Positions 1-6,952 are shown, counted from the stretch's first letter. The stretch: 10,165 bases of DNA from Dichotomicrobium sp046543175 (GCA_046543175.1 JBKGZY010000094.1:1-10165), one strand, 5' to 3'. Notes: a model not told the origin generated them from the sequence alone. Numbers and translations: made by a program.

Positions 1-692
1 CGCAGCGCCTTCAGGCTGCTGACGAGCTGCCACGGGAACGCGATCTCGAACCTGCCCCGATCCAGCCCCTTGGCGATGCGCTGTGCCGCGTCCTCAGGCT
101 GGAGGATGTAAGGCATCCCGAAATCGTTTTTCGCCGTCATCGGCGTTTCGACGAAGCCGGGATTGATGACGCTGACGGCGACATTGTAGCGCTCGAGATC
201 GGGTTTCAGCGATTCGGCGAAATTGATGAGCGCGGCTTTCGTGGGGCCGTAAGCGAGCGACTGCGGCAGGCCGCAATAACCCGCCACGGAGGCGACGATG
301 GCGATATGCCCGGCGCGGCGCTGCATCATCGGTGCGATCAGCGCGCCAATGCAGTTGACGGTGCCGCCGAAATTGACCTCCATCCCCTTGCGGATCTTGG
401 CCGCATCGAACGCGTCCACGCCCATCTGCGACCAGACACCCGCGTTCAGAACGGCGAGGTCGAGCGGGCCGAGGTCGGCCTCGATCTTTGCCACCGTTTT
501 CTGCACCGCGTCAGGGGCGGTGATGTCGAGCGGGTAGGGATGTATGGCGTCTGATGTCGCCGCGACGCCGGCGAGCGCATCGGCCGAGCGCGCGGAAATT
601 GCCACCGTCGCGCCGCGCCGTGCGTAAAGCTCTGCCAGCGCCTTGCCGATCCCGCTGCTGGCGCCGGTAATCCAGATTGTACGGTATGCCAA
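1..692 (-). CDS. Short-chain dehydrogenase/reductase (SDR), 3' end cut by window
   Basis: Classical SDR oxidoreductase using NAD(H) or NADP(H); 230 codons are visible and there is no stop before the window edge. Seen: the cofactor-binding motif TGASSGIG at residues 9-16, Asp56 in LDIT, NAG at 83-85, catalytic Ser135 (VASVAG), Tyr148 and Lys152 (YGPTK), and PG at 178-179. All key residues are intact. The frame has no ATG near its start. I chose the TTG at 690-692, two residues before the first beta strand, because CCGGAG lies about 7 bases upstream. Since classical SDRs are about 230-260 residues, only a short tail is missing. It lies 36 bp after chrR on the same strand, so it is probably co-transcribed with rpoE-chrR. 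From memory, the R. sphaeroides sigma-E regulon includes an SDR, flavin amine oxidase and cyclopropane-synthase-like cluster; membership here is inference. The substrate is unknown. Confidence 0.9.
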   Translation of the reverse strand, partial: MAYRTIWITGASSGIGKALAELYARRGATVAISARSADALAGVAATSDAIHPYPLDITAPDAVQKTVAKIEADLGPLDLAVLNAGVWSQMGVDAFDAAKIRKGMEVNFGGTVNCIGALIAPMMQRRAGHIAIVASVAGYCGLPQSLAYGPTKAALINFAESLKPDLERYNVAVSVINPGFVETPMTAKNDFGMPYILQPEDAAQRIAKGLDRGRFEIAFPWQLVSSLKAL

Positions 693-728
693 GCTGTGCT
701 CCGGCTTTTCGTCTCGCCCGCGCGGCGT

Positions 729-1403
729 TCACATGCCCGTAAAGGGCTGGAGCACGCGCGGGATGAGACCCTTGAAACGCACCGGCTGCTCCGTGGCGAC
801 GAGGCAGATGCACTCGCCGTCCTTGTCCACGCGCGGTTGGTGTTCCGCGTCCTCGTCGAGATCCGCGACATCGCCGGGCCCGAACCGGCCGAAACAATCG
901 TGGTACGCGCCCCGCAGCACCAGCGTCAGCTCGCTGCCGCCATGCCCGTGCTCGGGCATCCGCATCCCCGGCCTGATCCGCAGCAGGCGCAGCGCGCCGC
1001 GGCTCTCGTCGGGAAGCTCGATGTTGTGCTGCCGGATGCCGGGCGCCAGCCACTGCCAGCGCAGTTGCTCGAGCGAATGCCCGACAAGTCTTTGCAGCGG
1101 CGCCGGGACCTCGCCGGCGGTCCGCGCCCGACTCGGGCCCGAACGGGTGCGGTGAGCGGGGAAACTGCGCACATTATCGTCGCGGAAAAAGGCCGCCATG
1201 CGCTCGGTCAGCCCCTCGCTCAGCGGCTCCGGGTCGAGGCGTTCCAAAAGCGCGCCGCCCAACATGTCCAGTTCGCGCAGGCGCTTCTGGCAGGGCTGGC
1301 AGGCATCCAGGTGACACGCCGCCACGCTGGCCAGCGCGTCGGGCAGGGCGCCCGCGGACATGCTCATCAGTGTCGCGTCGTCGAGATGATGTCTTATCGT
1401 CAC
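729..1403 (-). CDS. chrR: ChrR-type zinc anti-sigma factor with C-terminal cupin
   Basis: Cytoplasmic anti-sigma factor (224 residues) that holds its partner RpoE inactive until the stress signal. Seen: an N-terminal zinc anti-sigma domain with His6, His31, Cys35 and Cys38 (HLDACQPC), and a C-terminal cupin with His152, His154, Glu158 (EHGHGGSE) and His188. As I recall them, the R. sphaeroides ChrR zinc ligands are H6, H31, C35 and C38, with cupin ligands H141, H143, E147 and H177, so both metal sites appear conserved. In that family the anti-sigma domain binds sigma and the cupin is needed for release in response to singlet oxygen. The start is GTG, overlapping the rpoE stop as GTGA, with GGGAG about 7 bases upstream; this implies translational coupling and matched stoichiometry. 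The signal sensed in this organism is inferred from the family. Confidence 0.96.
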   Translation of the reverse strand: MTIRHHLDDATLMSMSAGALPDALASVAACHLDACQPCQKRLRELDMLGGALLERLDPEPLSEGLTERMAAFFRDDNVRSFPAHRTRSGPSRARTAGEVPAPLQRLVGHSLEQLRWQWLAPGIRQHNIELPDESRGALRLLRIRPGMRMPEHGHGGSELTLVLRGAYHDCFGRFGPGDVADLDEDAEHQPRVDKDGECICLVATEQPVRFKGLIPRVLQPFTGM

Positions 1404-1999
1404 TGGAGATCTCCCAGACGCTCACGTATCTTGCCGTAGGCCAGACGCATGCGTGACTTCACCGTGCCGAGCGGCACCCCGAGGCGCTCTGCGATTTCGG
1501 TGTGGGTCAGCCCCTGAATATAGGCCAGATTGACGACCTCGAACTGTTCGGGCGTGAGGGTTTCCAGCGCCTCGCTGACGCGCTCGCGCTGCTGTTCGCG
1601 GTGCAGTTCGTCATACGGGCTGTTGTCCTCGCTCGGCCGGTCGTCGCCCTCGGCCCCGAAATCCTGCCACGCTCCGTTGCGTCGCAACTTGTCGATGCGC
1701 AGGTTGCGCGCGATCGTGAAGACCCAGGTGGAGAAGCTGCCCTTGCTTTCCGAAAACAGATGCGCCTTGCGCCAGACGGAAAGCATGGTCTCCTGAACGA
1801 TTTCTTCGGCGGTCTCCGGATCGGCGCCCTGGCGTATCAGCATCGCCTTGATGCGCGGCGAAAACGTCACGAACAGCTCATGGAACGCCTCGGAATCGCG
1901 GTTGCGCGCCACCTTATGAATGAGATCAGTCATCTGGGTCCGGTTGTCCTGGCGCACATCGTCGAATCGTCGTGCACCGTCTGCCGAATTCACCAGCAT
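1400..1999 (-). CDS. rpoE: ECF sigma factor, RpoE/ECF11 type
   Basis: Extracytoplasmic-function sigma factor that directs RNA polymerase to stress promoters. Seen: region 2 at about residues 38-108, with the helix containing DPETAEEIVQETMLSVWRKA and then FSTWVFTIARNLRIDKLRR. Region 4 is at about 142-196, with the helix-turn-helix THTEIAERLGVPLGTVKSRM. The pairing with ChrR assigns it to the ECF11 (RpoE-ChrR) class. Two starts are possible. The ATG at 1999 gives 199 residues, has GGAAGG about 6 bases upstream and sits about 22 bases after the predicted transcription start. The internal ATG at 1933 gives 177 residues, closer to the usual ECF length, but lacks a well-spaced ribosome site. I prefer 1999 for the signals, though homologue length argues for 1933. 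It is probably autoregulated through the TGATCC promoter upstream. Confidence 0.95.
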   Translation of the reverse strand: MLVNSADGARRFDDVRQDNRTQMTDLIHKVARNRDSEAFHELFVTFSPRIKAMLIRQGADPETAEEIVQETMLSVWRKAHLFSESKGSFSTWVFTIARNLRIDKLRRNGAWQDFGAEGDDRPSEDNSPYDELHREQQRERVSEALETLTPEQFEVVNLAYIQGLTHTEIAERLGVPLGTVKSRMRLAYGKIRERLGDLQ

Positions 2000-2027
2000 A
2001 TCCGCCTTCCGATTGTTTGCCTAGTAG

Positions 2028-2056
2028 CCTACGGAGCGAGGGCACAGGGTGGATCA
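2028..2056 (-). promoter_or_regulatory. Putative sigma-E (ECF11) promoter of rpoE-chrR
   Basis: On the minus strand TGATCC (2056-2051) is followed after 17 bases by CGTAGG (2033-2028). TGATCC is the known -35 element of RpoE-ChrR group promoters. The -10 assignment is weaker, because I do not recall the consensus there well enough to score it. The position predicts a start near 2021 and a leader of about 22 bases carrying GGAAGG before the ATG at 1999. TGATCC occurs elsewhere in the window inside genes, so its position, not its mere presence, is the argument. Confidence 0.6.
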
Positions 2057-2105
2057 CGCGCGGTGGAGGCAAAGCGACGCGGCCATGCTGTCCGCCAGCA
2101 CGAGG

Positions 2106-2129
2106 GGCGGCGGTATTCCGGCCGCCGCC
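2106..2129. other. GC-rich hairpin between the GH3 gene and rpoE
   Basis: GGCGGCGG (2106-2113) and CCGCCGCC (2122-2129) are perfectly complementary 8-bp arms around an 8-base loop. The hairpin lies about 50 bp past the GH3 stop and upstream of the rpoE promoter, so it could terminate GH3 transcription or insulate rpoE from read-through. Neither strand has a T-run after it, so it is not a textbook intrinsic terminator. The rest of 2057-2180 shows nothing I can name. Confidence 0.35.
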
Positions 2130-2180
2130 GCCTTCTGTCGATCACGGAATGAGCTTGTCGCCCGGGCGCCGTGCCCGCGG

Positions 2181-3920
2181 TCAGCCGCCGGAGGAATGAT
2201 CGGCCAGGCCGCGATCCTCGCCGGCGCTGGTCGCCGTGCGCTGGAGCCGGGACAGTTCGTCCTTCAGCGCCATGATGCGCTGGTAGGAGGCGCGGATGCG
2301 CTCGATACTGAGCCGTCCGGCGTCGATCGCCTGTCGGATGACGGATCGCACGCGCTTGGCAAGGTTGCTCTCGGGATCATTGGAATTCGTGATCAGCAGG
2401 ATGTCGTTCCCGGCTTCGACCGCACCGAGGATACGCTTCTCGAAACTGGCGTTCTGGCGCACTCCGCGCATGTCGAGATCGTCGGTGATGACCACGCCGT
2501 CATAATTCAAGCTGTCGCGCAGCACGTTGGTCACGCCTTTTTTCGACAGTGACACGGGCGTATCCGCCGTGTCCGAGAAGCTGGGATGCGACAGGTGCCC
2601 CACCATGATCATGTCGATCGCCTGCGCCTCGATCAGCTCGCGGTATGGACGCAACTCCTTCTCCGTCCAGCTTTGCGAGATATCCACGAGTTCGTCGTGG
2701 CTGTCGGTTTCGCTGCTGCCGTGGCCGGGGAAATGCTTTGCCGCGGTGAGCACGCCGCTTTCGTTGTGGGCGAACACGAACGCCTTGGCGAACGCGCTGA
2801 CATGGTCGGGATTCTTGCCGAAGCTGCGCTTCAGCCGGCCGATCACCGGGTTGGCGGGATTGATGTTGAGATCGACGACCGGCCCGAAATTGAGATTGAA
2901 GCCGTAGTCGCGCAGTTCCAGCGCGAGGTTGCGATAAGCCGAATAGGCGCCCTGCGGGTCGTTGCGCGCGCCGAGCCGCTCGGCCGATGGATGCGTCTTG
3001 AAGCCCTTGGTGCGGGCCAGCCGCTGGACATAGCCGCCTTCCTGGTCGACGCCAATGAACGGTGTCGGCTGACCTTCGGCGGCCTCGGCGAGATGACGCG
3101 TCAGCCTGCGGACCTGGTCCGGCGACTCGATATTGCGGCTCATCAGGATGACGCCGCCGACGTCGCCCTCTTCGAGTTGCCGGGCGGCGTTTTTCACACC
3201 GGCGTCCGACGGTCGCACACCCGGAAAGCCGACCAGCAGCATCTGGCCGATCATCCGGTTCAGTTCCGGATCGGGTTTCGGGCGTGCGGGTGCCTGGCTC
3301 GGTTCGGCCGGAGCGCGCGTGCCGGTCGGCTCACCCAGGGCCAATTGCTCCGGATCTTCCGGTTCTCCGCGCTCGTCCAGCGGTGCCGGGTCCTGCTGCG
3401 TCTGTTCCCGGAAGGCCGGCTCGGATTCTGCCGCGGTATCCTGGTCAGGACGATCGGCAGTGTCGTCGTAAGAAGGCTCGGCAGTATCATCGGCCGCCGT
3501 GTCGGAGCCTGCATGACCGTCCTCCGGCTGTCCGGCGGGCCTATCATGCTCATCCGTATCGAGGATGGCGATGTCGAGCGGTCCCTCGCCGCGCCGTTCC
3601 GGGGCGGGCGGGGGAACGCGCGGGACGCCGCTGCGCGCCGCCGTCTCCGGCTCACGCGCGTCCCAGCCATCATCGGCGTCATCCGCCCAGCCATCGGGCG
3701 CGGGCGGATCTTCGTCGCGATAACCGTGGTCATCGGCCCCCTCGCCGCTGTCATCGAGAAAACCCGGCCCCGGTGCCTGCAGAATGCTGTCGATGAGGGG
3801 ATCGCCGGTCAGCCCCCTGTCGCGGTCCGACTGCGCGAACCCGGTGGAGGCGAAAATCACGAGCACCGCGCCGACGCCCGCGGCAAATGCCGCCGGCCAG
3901 ATAATGAATGAAGGTTTCAA
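2181..3920 (-). CDS. Exported family 3 glycoside hydrolase (NagZ-like beta-N-acetylhexosaminidase)
   Basis: Predicted exo-acting beta-N-acetylglucosaminidase, 579 residues from the chosen start. Seen: a signal peptide at residues 1-29 (hydrophobic core, cleavage after GFA), then an Asp/Glu/Pro/Ala-rich low-complexity linker at about 30-215, then a GH3 barrel at about 216-560. Motifs are GVDQEGG at 290-296, KHFPGHG at 395-401, Asp406-Ser-His408 (the Asp-His dyad loop typical of NagZ) and TDDLDM, with Asp480 the expected nucleophile. I chose the TTG at 3918-3920: GGGGAG lies 8 bases upstream and the start opens directly onto the signal peptide. A GTG at 3980 would add 20 non-hydrophobic residues. 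NagZ in Gram-negatives normally acts on muropeptides in the cytoplasm at about 340 residues, so export and the linker are unusual. Peptidoglycan fragments or chitooligosaccharides are plausible substrates. A GC-rich stem (3934-3952) abuts the ribosome site in the leader. Confidence 0.92.
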   Translation of the reverse strand: MKPSFIIWPAAFAAGVGAVLVIFASTGFAQSDRDRGLTGDPLIDSILQAPGPGFLDDSGEGADDHGYRDEDPPAPDGWADDADDGWDAREPETAARSGVPRVPPPAPERRGEGPLDIAILDTDEHDRPAGQPEDGHAGSDTAADDTAEPSYDDTADRPDQDTAAESEPAFREQTQQDPAPLDERGEPEDPEQLALGEPTGTRAPAEPSQAPARPKPDPELNRMIGQMLLVGFPGVRPSDAGVKNAARQLEEGDVGGVILMSRNIESPDQVRRLTRHLAEAAEGQPTPFIGVDQEGGYVQRLARTKGFKTHPSAERLGARNDPQGAYSAYRNLALELRDYGFNLNFGPVVDLNINPANPVIGRLKRSFGKNPDHVSAFAKAFVFAHNESGVLTAAKHFPGHGSSETDSHDELVDISQSWTEKELRPYRELIEAQAIDMIMVGHLSHPSFSDTADTPVSLSKKGVTNVLRDSLNYDGVVITDDLDMRGVRQNASFEKRILGAVEAGNDILLITNSNDPESNLAKRVRSVIRQAIDAGRLSIERIRASYQRIMALKDELSRLQRTATSAGEDRGLADHSSGG

Positions 3921-4098
3921 AGACGACTCTCCCCGGCGGATCGCGGCCGCCGCCCCTTGGCCGCGCCACAAACTCCGCACATCGTAACATCCCCGGCGAA
4001 CCCGGGATTGCGGACGAACTATGACCCTTTATTGACCGATGCGTGGTATGCAGGCAAGCTTTCGTCGAAACGCGGGGCACACCCCCGAAGACCCGTGG
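3921..4098. other. Divergent intergenic region, GH3 gene / TPR gene
   Basis: This 178-bp spacer must carry the promoters of both flanking genes, which point away from each other. I found no -35/-10 pair convincing enough to call. Two GC-rich inverted repeats are visible: CGGCGG/CCGCCG at 3934-3952 and CCCGG/CCGGG at 3992-4006. Both would fold in the GH3 leader RNA, the first next to its ribosome site. Confidence 0.4.
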
Positions 4099-5814
4099 AT
4101 GACCATGATCCTTGCGGCGCGCCTTCTGATTCTTGCGGCCCTGATTGTCGCCACCCCGGCCCAGGCTTCGGTGGAGAAATCTTTGCTTTACGCGCAGGAA
4201 GGCGTCAACGCGCTGATGCGCGGCAACAACACCAAGGCCATCGACTCCTATGACAAGGCGCTGGCAGACGATAACCTGCCAGAAGCGCGCCGCGCGAGCA
4301 TCCTTAACGATCGCGGCGTGGCGCACTGGCGTGAACGCAACTATGACAAGGCGCTGGCGGATTTCGAAAAATCCATCGCCATCAATCCCGATTACGCGCC
4401 GGTCTATAACAACCGCGGCAATGTCTACATGGCGCAGGGCCGCGTCGAGGATGCGATCGCGGATTTCTCGCGCGCGATCTCGCTCGCGCCGGCTTACGGC
4501 GCGGCCTTCAACAACCGCGGAAACGCCTATCTGGCGCGCGGCGAGTCGGACAAGGCCGAGGCCGATCTCACCAAGGCTATCAAGTTCCTGCCCTCGAGCG
4601 CTGCGCCGCTGAACGGCCGGGGCAAGGTCGCTGCGGCCGAAGGCCGTCCGTTCGCCAGCCTGCGCTATCTCAACCGCGCCGTGCTGCTGAACCGCAATTA
4701 CCCGGCGGCCTATCGCAACCGCGCCACCGCCCATATCGAGGTGCGCCATTACGACGACGCGCTTGGCGACCTGGAGCAAGCCGTGGCGACATCGGATGGC
4801 GATGCGCAGCTTCTCATCCTGCGCGGGCGCGTGCGCAGCCTTGACGGCAAGCACAGGGCCGCGGTTCAGGATTTCTCCGCCGCTCTGGAAATCGAGCCGC
4901 AGAATGGCGAGGCCTATGCCAGGCGTGGCCTCGCGCAGCTTGAGCGCGGCCGGGCCAAGGAAGCCCTGAGCGACTGCGACATGGCCGTGACCTTCGCCTC
5001 CGATTTCGCGCCCGCGCATCTGTGCCGCGGGCGGGCCTATCTGCGGCTCGGGGAGCCCGTGCAGGTCAGCACCAATGTCAACAGAGCGCTGGAACTGGCC
5101 CCGGACATGGCGGAAGCCTACCTGGTGCGGGCGCGACTGGCCGAAGAGGCCGGCGATATCGAGGCGGCGGCGGAAGACTACCGCAACGCGCTCAAGCGGG
5201 ATCCGATCCTGGAGGCTGCGCGGACGGCGCTCAGGCGGCTCAGCGAGGAAAGCGAGAGCGGTTTTGCACCGCCCGATCTGACCGTCGGCGAGCCGCTGGA
5301 CGGCTGGCGCATCGTCAGGGCGGCCGGGCCGGACTATTATGCGGTGAACGAGGCGCATCCCGGAATCGCCGTGCGGCTGGACATGCATGGCGACGAACAG
5401 CCCCGGCTGCTCGAGTGGACGGAACTGACCGAGACGCTGCGCGGCTTCGGGCTGCTGCGCTATTACGCCGGGGCCGCCGAGGGCCGCGCGGGCGAGGGGC
5501 GCCGCGTCTACGAGAACGTGGCGATCGTCGATCTGCGCGAGAACCGTGTGGTGGCCATCGAGCCTTACGAGGTCGGCGGCGAAAAGGCGAAATGGGAATG
5601 GGCGCAATACGGTGTTACGGTCACGGATCCCGACGGCGTGCCCAGCGCCCATCAGCTCCGCAAGGAGCCGCCCAGGGTCACGCGGCGCGAGCCCCAACGC
5701 CGTCTGGAAGACCGGGGCTGGAGCTACGACGGCTGGGGCCGCGATCGCGACCGCGACCGGCGTTATCGTCAGCGCAGGCAGCCGCAGAACCTGTTCGACT
5801 GGCTGTTCCAGTGA
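4099..5814 (+). CDS. Exported TPR-repeat protein with unknown C-terminal domain
   Basis: Predicted periplasmic or surface scaffold protein of 571 residues. Seen: a signal peptide at 1-23 (hydrophobic core, cleavage after AQA), then about ten consecutive 34-residue TPR units at about 25-382, with the typical W/N-x-G-x-x-Y and A-x-x-D/x-A-x-x-x-x-P pattern (for example YNNRGNVYMAQGRVEDAIADF). A non-TPR domain at about 390-520 follows, then a tail rich in Arg and Asp ending in LFDWLFQ. TPR arrays bind protein partners; no catalytic motif is visible and the function is unknown. The ATG at 4099 places the signal peptide at the N-terminus. GAAG about 8 bases upstream is a weak ribosome site, and a second ATG at 4105 is nearly equivalent. 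A longer frame from 4039 would bury the signal peptide and is less likely. It is divergent from the GH3 gene and stands alone on its strand. Confidence 0.9.
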   Translation: MTMILAARLLILAALIVATPAQASVEKSLLYAQEGVNALMRGNNTKAIDSYDKALADDNLPEARRASILNDRGVAHWRERNYDKALADFEKSIAINPDYAPVYNNRGNVYMAQGRVEDAIADFSRAISLAPAYGAAFNNRGNAYLARGESDKAEADLTKAIKFLPSSAAPLNGRGKVAAAEGRPFASLRYLNRAVLLNRNYPAAYRNRATAHIEVRHYDDALGDLEQAVATSDGDAQLLILRGRVRSLDGKHRAAVQDFSAALEIEPQNGEAYARRGLAQLERGRAKEALSDCDMAVTFASDFAPAHLCRGRAYLRLGEPVQVSTNVNRALELAPDMAEAYLVRARLAEEAGDIEAAAEDYRNALKRDPILEAARTALRRLSEESESGFAPPDLTVGEPLDGWRIVRAAGPDYYAVNEAHPGIAVRLDMHGDEQPRLLEWTELTETLRGFGLLRYYAGAAEGRAGEGRRVYENVAIVDLRENRVVAIEPYEVGGEKAKWEWAQYGVTVTDPDGVPSAHQLRKEPPRVTRREPQRRLEDRGWSYDGWGRDRDRDRRYRQRRQPQNLFDWLFQ

Positions 5815-5869
5815 TCGCCAAAAACCGGGTTGTTCGGCTCTGGGTGGCTCTGTCCTTCCTGTCGGCCGC

Positions 5870-6043
5870 TCAATCGGTTTGGTCGCGCCAGTGGTCCGAT
5901 GCAGACATCTGAACTTGGCGTTTGCGTCCCGCTTGCCGCCAGGCGCTCGCAGGGCCGTTCTGCTGCTCCGCGACCTGCACCGGCACGCTTTCTTCGCCGT
6001 GGCAGTGCTCGAGATAAAACCACAGAAACTTGAAGAACGACAT
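5870..6043 (-). CDS. Small hypothetical protein (57 aa)
   Basis: I do not recognise this protein. It begins MSFFKFLWFYLEHCHGEE, with an aromatic, hydrophobic N-terminus too short to be a confident membrane segment and a His-Cys-His cluster at 13-15, followed by a polar, basic C-terminal half. Support for coding: most third codon positions are G or C, as in neighbouring genes, and it fills the gap between two convergent genes, 62 bp after ygjV on the same strand. Against: no good ribosome site precedes the ATG (GGCGGG touches it directly), and the frame stays open upstream on this strand. It could be a chance frame. Confidence 0.4.
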   Translation of the reverse strand: MSFFKFLWFYLEHCHGEESVPVQVAEQQNGPASAWRQAGRKRQVQMSASDHWRDQTD

Positions 6044-6105
6044 CCCGCCGTTGGCGCTCGCACACGGGCCATCTTGCGCCAGGCCGACAACGCAGGATGC
6101 ATATC

Positions 6106-6654
6106 TCAGTGATCGGGATGCGGAGCCAGGCGACGCCTGTCCAATTCGATCCGCCAGATGGTCACCAGGTTGGTGACCAGAATGAGGCTCTCCGCGATCA
6201 CGCCGCCTATCGAGCCCGCCAGGAAGTTGCTCAGGACCCAGCAGAAGGCCGCGCCGGAGAGCCACCAGCGCATGACGATGCCGCGGAACGCGAACATGCC
6301 GACCGTGCCGAGTATGCCGGCGATGAGCGCGGGCGCGTCCGTCCAGTCGCTCCAGGCAAGGATTGCAGCCCCGATTGTCGCCACAAGCAGCACGCTCATG
6401 AGGTAGAGATTCCGGTGATACATGCGACAAAGAACGATCCGCAGGACCACCACGCAGGTTATGCCGCTGGCCACCCAACTCTGCAGCAGGGCGAACTGGA
6501 TGGCGAAGGCCAGATTCGCCGCGATCAGGAGCAGGAGAAGCGTGCGATCGTCCTTGTTCGCGAAGCCCGCAATGCACAGCCCCAGGGCGATCAGGCTGAA
6601 TACCTGGCCAAGAAACCAGCGTGGCGTGGCGTCTATGAGCAAGCTGTCCAGCAT
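6106..6654 (-). CDS. ygjV: YgjV-family inner membrane protein
   Basis: Integral inner-membrane protein of 182 residues, matching the roughly 180-residue YgjV family (Imp-YgjV) of unknown function. Seen: about six hydrophobic segments, including WFLGQVFSLIALGLCIAGF near 13-31, LLLLLIAANLAFAIQFALL near 39-57, then stretches near 62-76, 84-100, 107-125 and 135-165. The N-terminus, with a helix entering at PRWFLGQ, and a short charged C-terminus ending in PHPDH fit the family as I remember it. The ATG at 6654 has GGAG four bases upstream, which is close but workable. It is divergent from the esterase gene. The symbol is by family resemblance; no function can be assigned. Confidence 0.8.
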   Translation of the reverse strand: MLDSLLIDATPRWFLGQVFSLIALGLCIAGFANKDDRTLLLLLIAANLAFAIQFALLQSWVASGITCVVVLRIVLCRMYHRNLYLMSVLLVATIGAAILAWSDWTDAPALIAGILGTVGMFAFRGIVMRWWLSGAAFCWVLSNFLAGSIGGVIAESLILVTNLVTIWRIELDRRRLAPHPDH

Positions 6655-6870
6655 GTGACTCCGCAGTGGCGCGGTGAGACGTTGGAGCGGGACGGCTCAC
6701 CCTGGAAAGAACGCCGAACGACATAGCATTGTTCGACGACCGCAGGGTAGCTGATCACGTGTCTGGGGTTGCCGGTGTGCTCAAGTCCTGATTCGATCCT
6801 CTCAAGACAGGCAGGAATCGGCGACGATGGGCAAGCGCGGTGACGGACGTCCCATTCGTGCCGTAAAGGT

Positions 6871-6899
6871 TTGGTGCTTCGCTCCGGGGCTGATATGAC
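6871..6899 (+). promoter_or_regulatory. Candidate housekeeping promoter of the esterase gene
   Basis: TTGGTG (6871-6876), a 17-base spacer, then TATGAC (6894-6899). The match to TTGACA/TATAAT is modest (3/6 and 4/6) but the spacing is optimal and the position suits the gene at 6953, giving a leader of about 45 bases. In the 298-bp spacer 6655-6952 I see this, the palindrome that overlaps it, and nothing else I can support. Confidence 0.3.
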
Positions 6900-6922
6900 C
6901 GCGGAATCGCTGATTTCGCGGT
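6898..6922. promoter_or_regulatory. Near-perfect palindrome upstream of the esterase (operator or leader hairpin)
   Basis: ACCGCGGAATC (6898-6908) and GATTTCGCGGT (6912-6922) form an 11-bp inverted repeat with one mismatch (a G-U pair in RNA) around a 3-base centre. It begins inside the candidate -10 element and covers the predicted start site, the classical place for a repressor operator. As RNA it would be a stable stem 30 bases before the start codon. No T-run follows, so a terminator is unlikely. Confidence 0.45.
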
Positions 6923-6952
6923 GAGATTCACAGACGCATCGGAGCACACCGA

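Noticed and set aside
511..1053. Minus-strand frame spanning the chrR/SDR junction
   Set aside because: It is out of frame with both the cupin and Rossmann motifs, which read cleanly in another frame; the product is Arg/Ala-rich.
2586..3911. Long plus-strand frame (441 codons) antisense to the GH3 gene
   Set aside because: The product has no recognisable domain, and the minus strand carries all GH3 catalytic motifs in frame. It is a shadow frame.
5815..5869. Terminator between the convergent TPR and small-ORF ends
   Set aside because: Only a 3-bp stem (CCG/CGG) next to a T5 run on the minus strand could be found, too weak to call.
3751..6102. Very long open frame (783 codons) on the minus strand, antisense to the TPR gene
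   Set aside because: Its product is Arg/Ala/Pro-rich without domains, while the opposite strand encodes a clear TPR protein with signal peptide. In high-GC DNA antisense frames are often open by codon bias.
6633..6947. Minus-strand frame of 104 codons in the ygjV-esterase spacer
   Set aside because: It has no domain, overlaps the ygjV start in another frame and runs through the palindrome and promoter region; composition is not coding-like.
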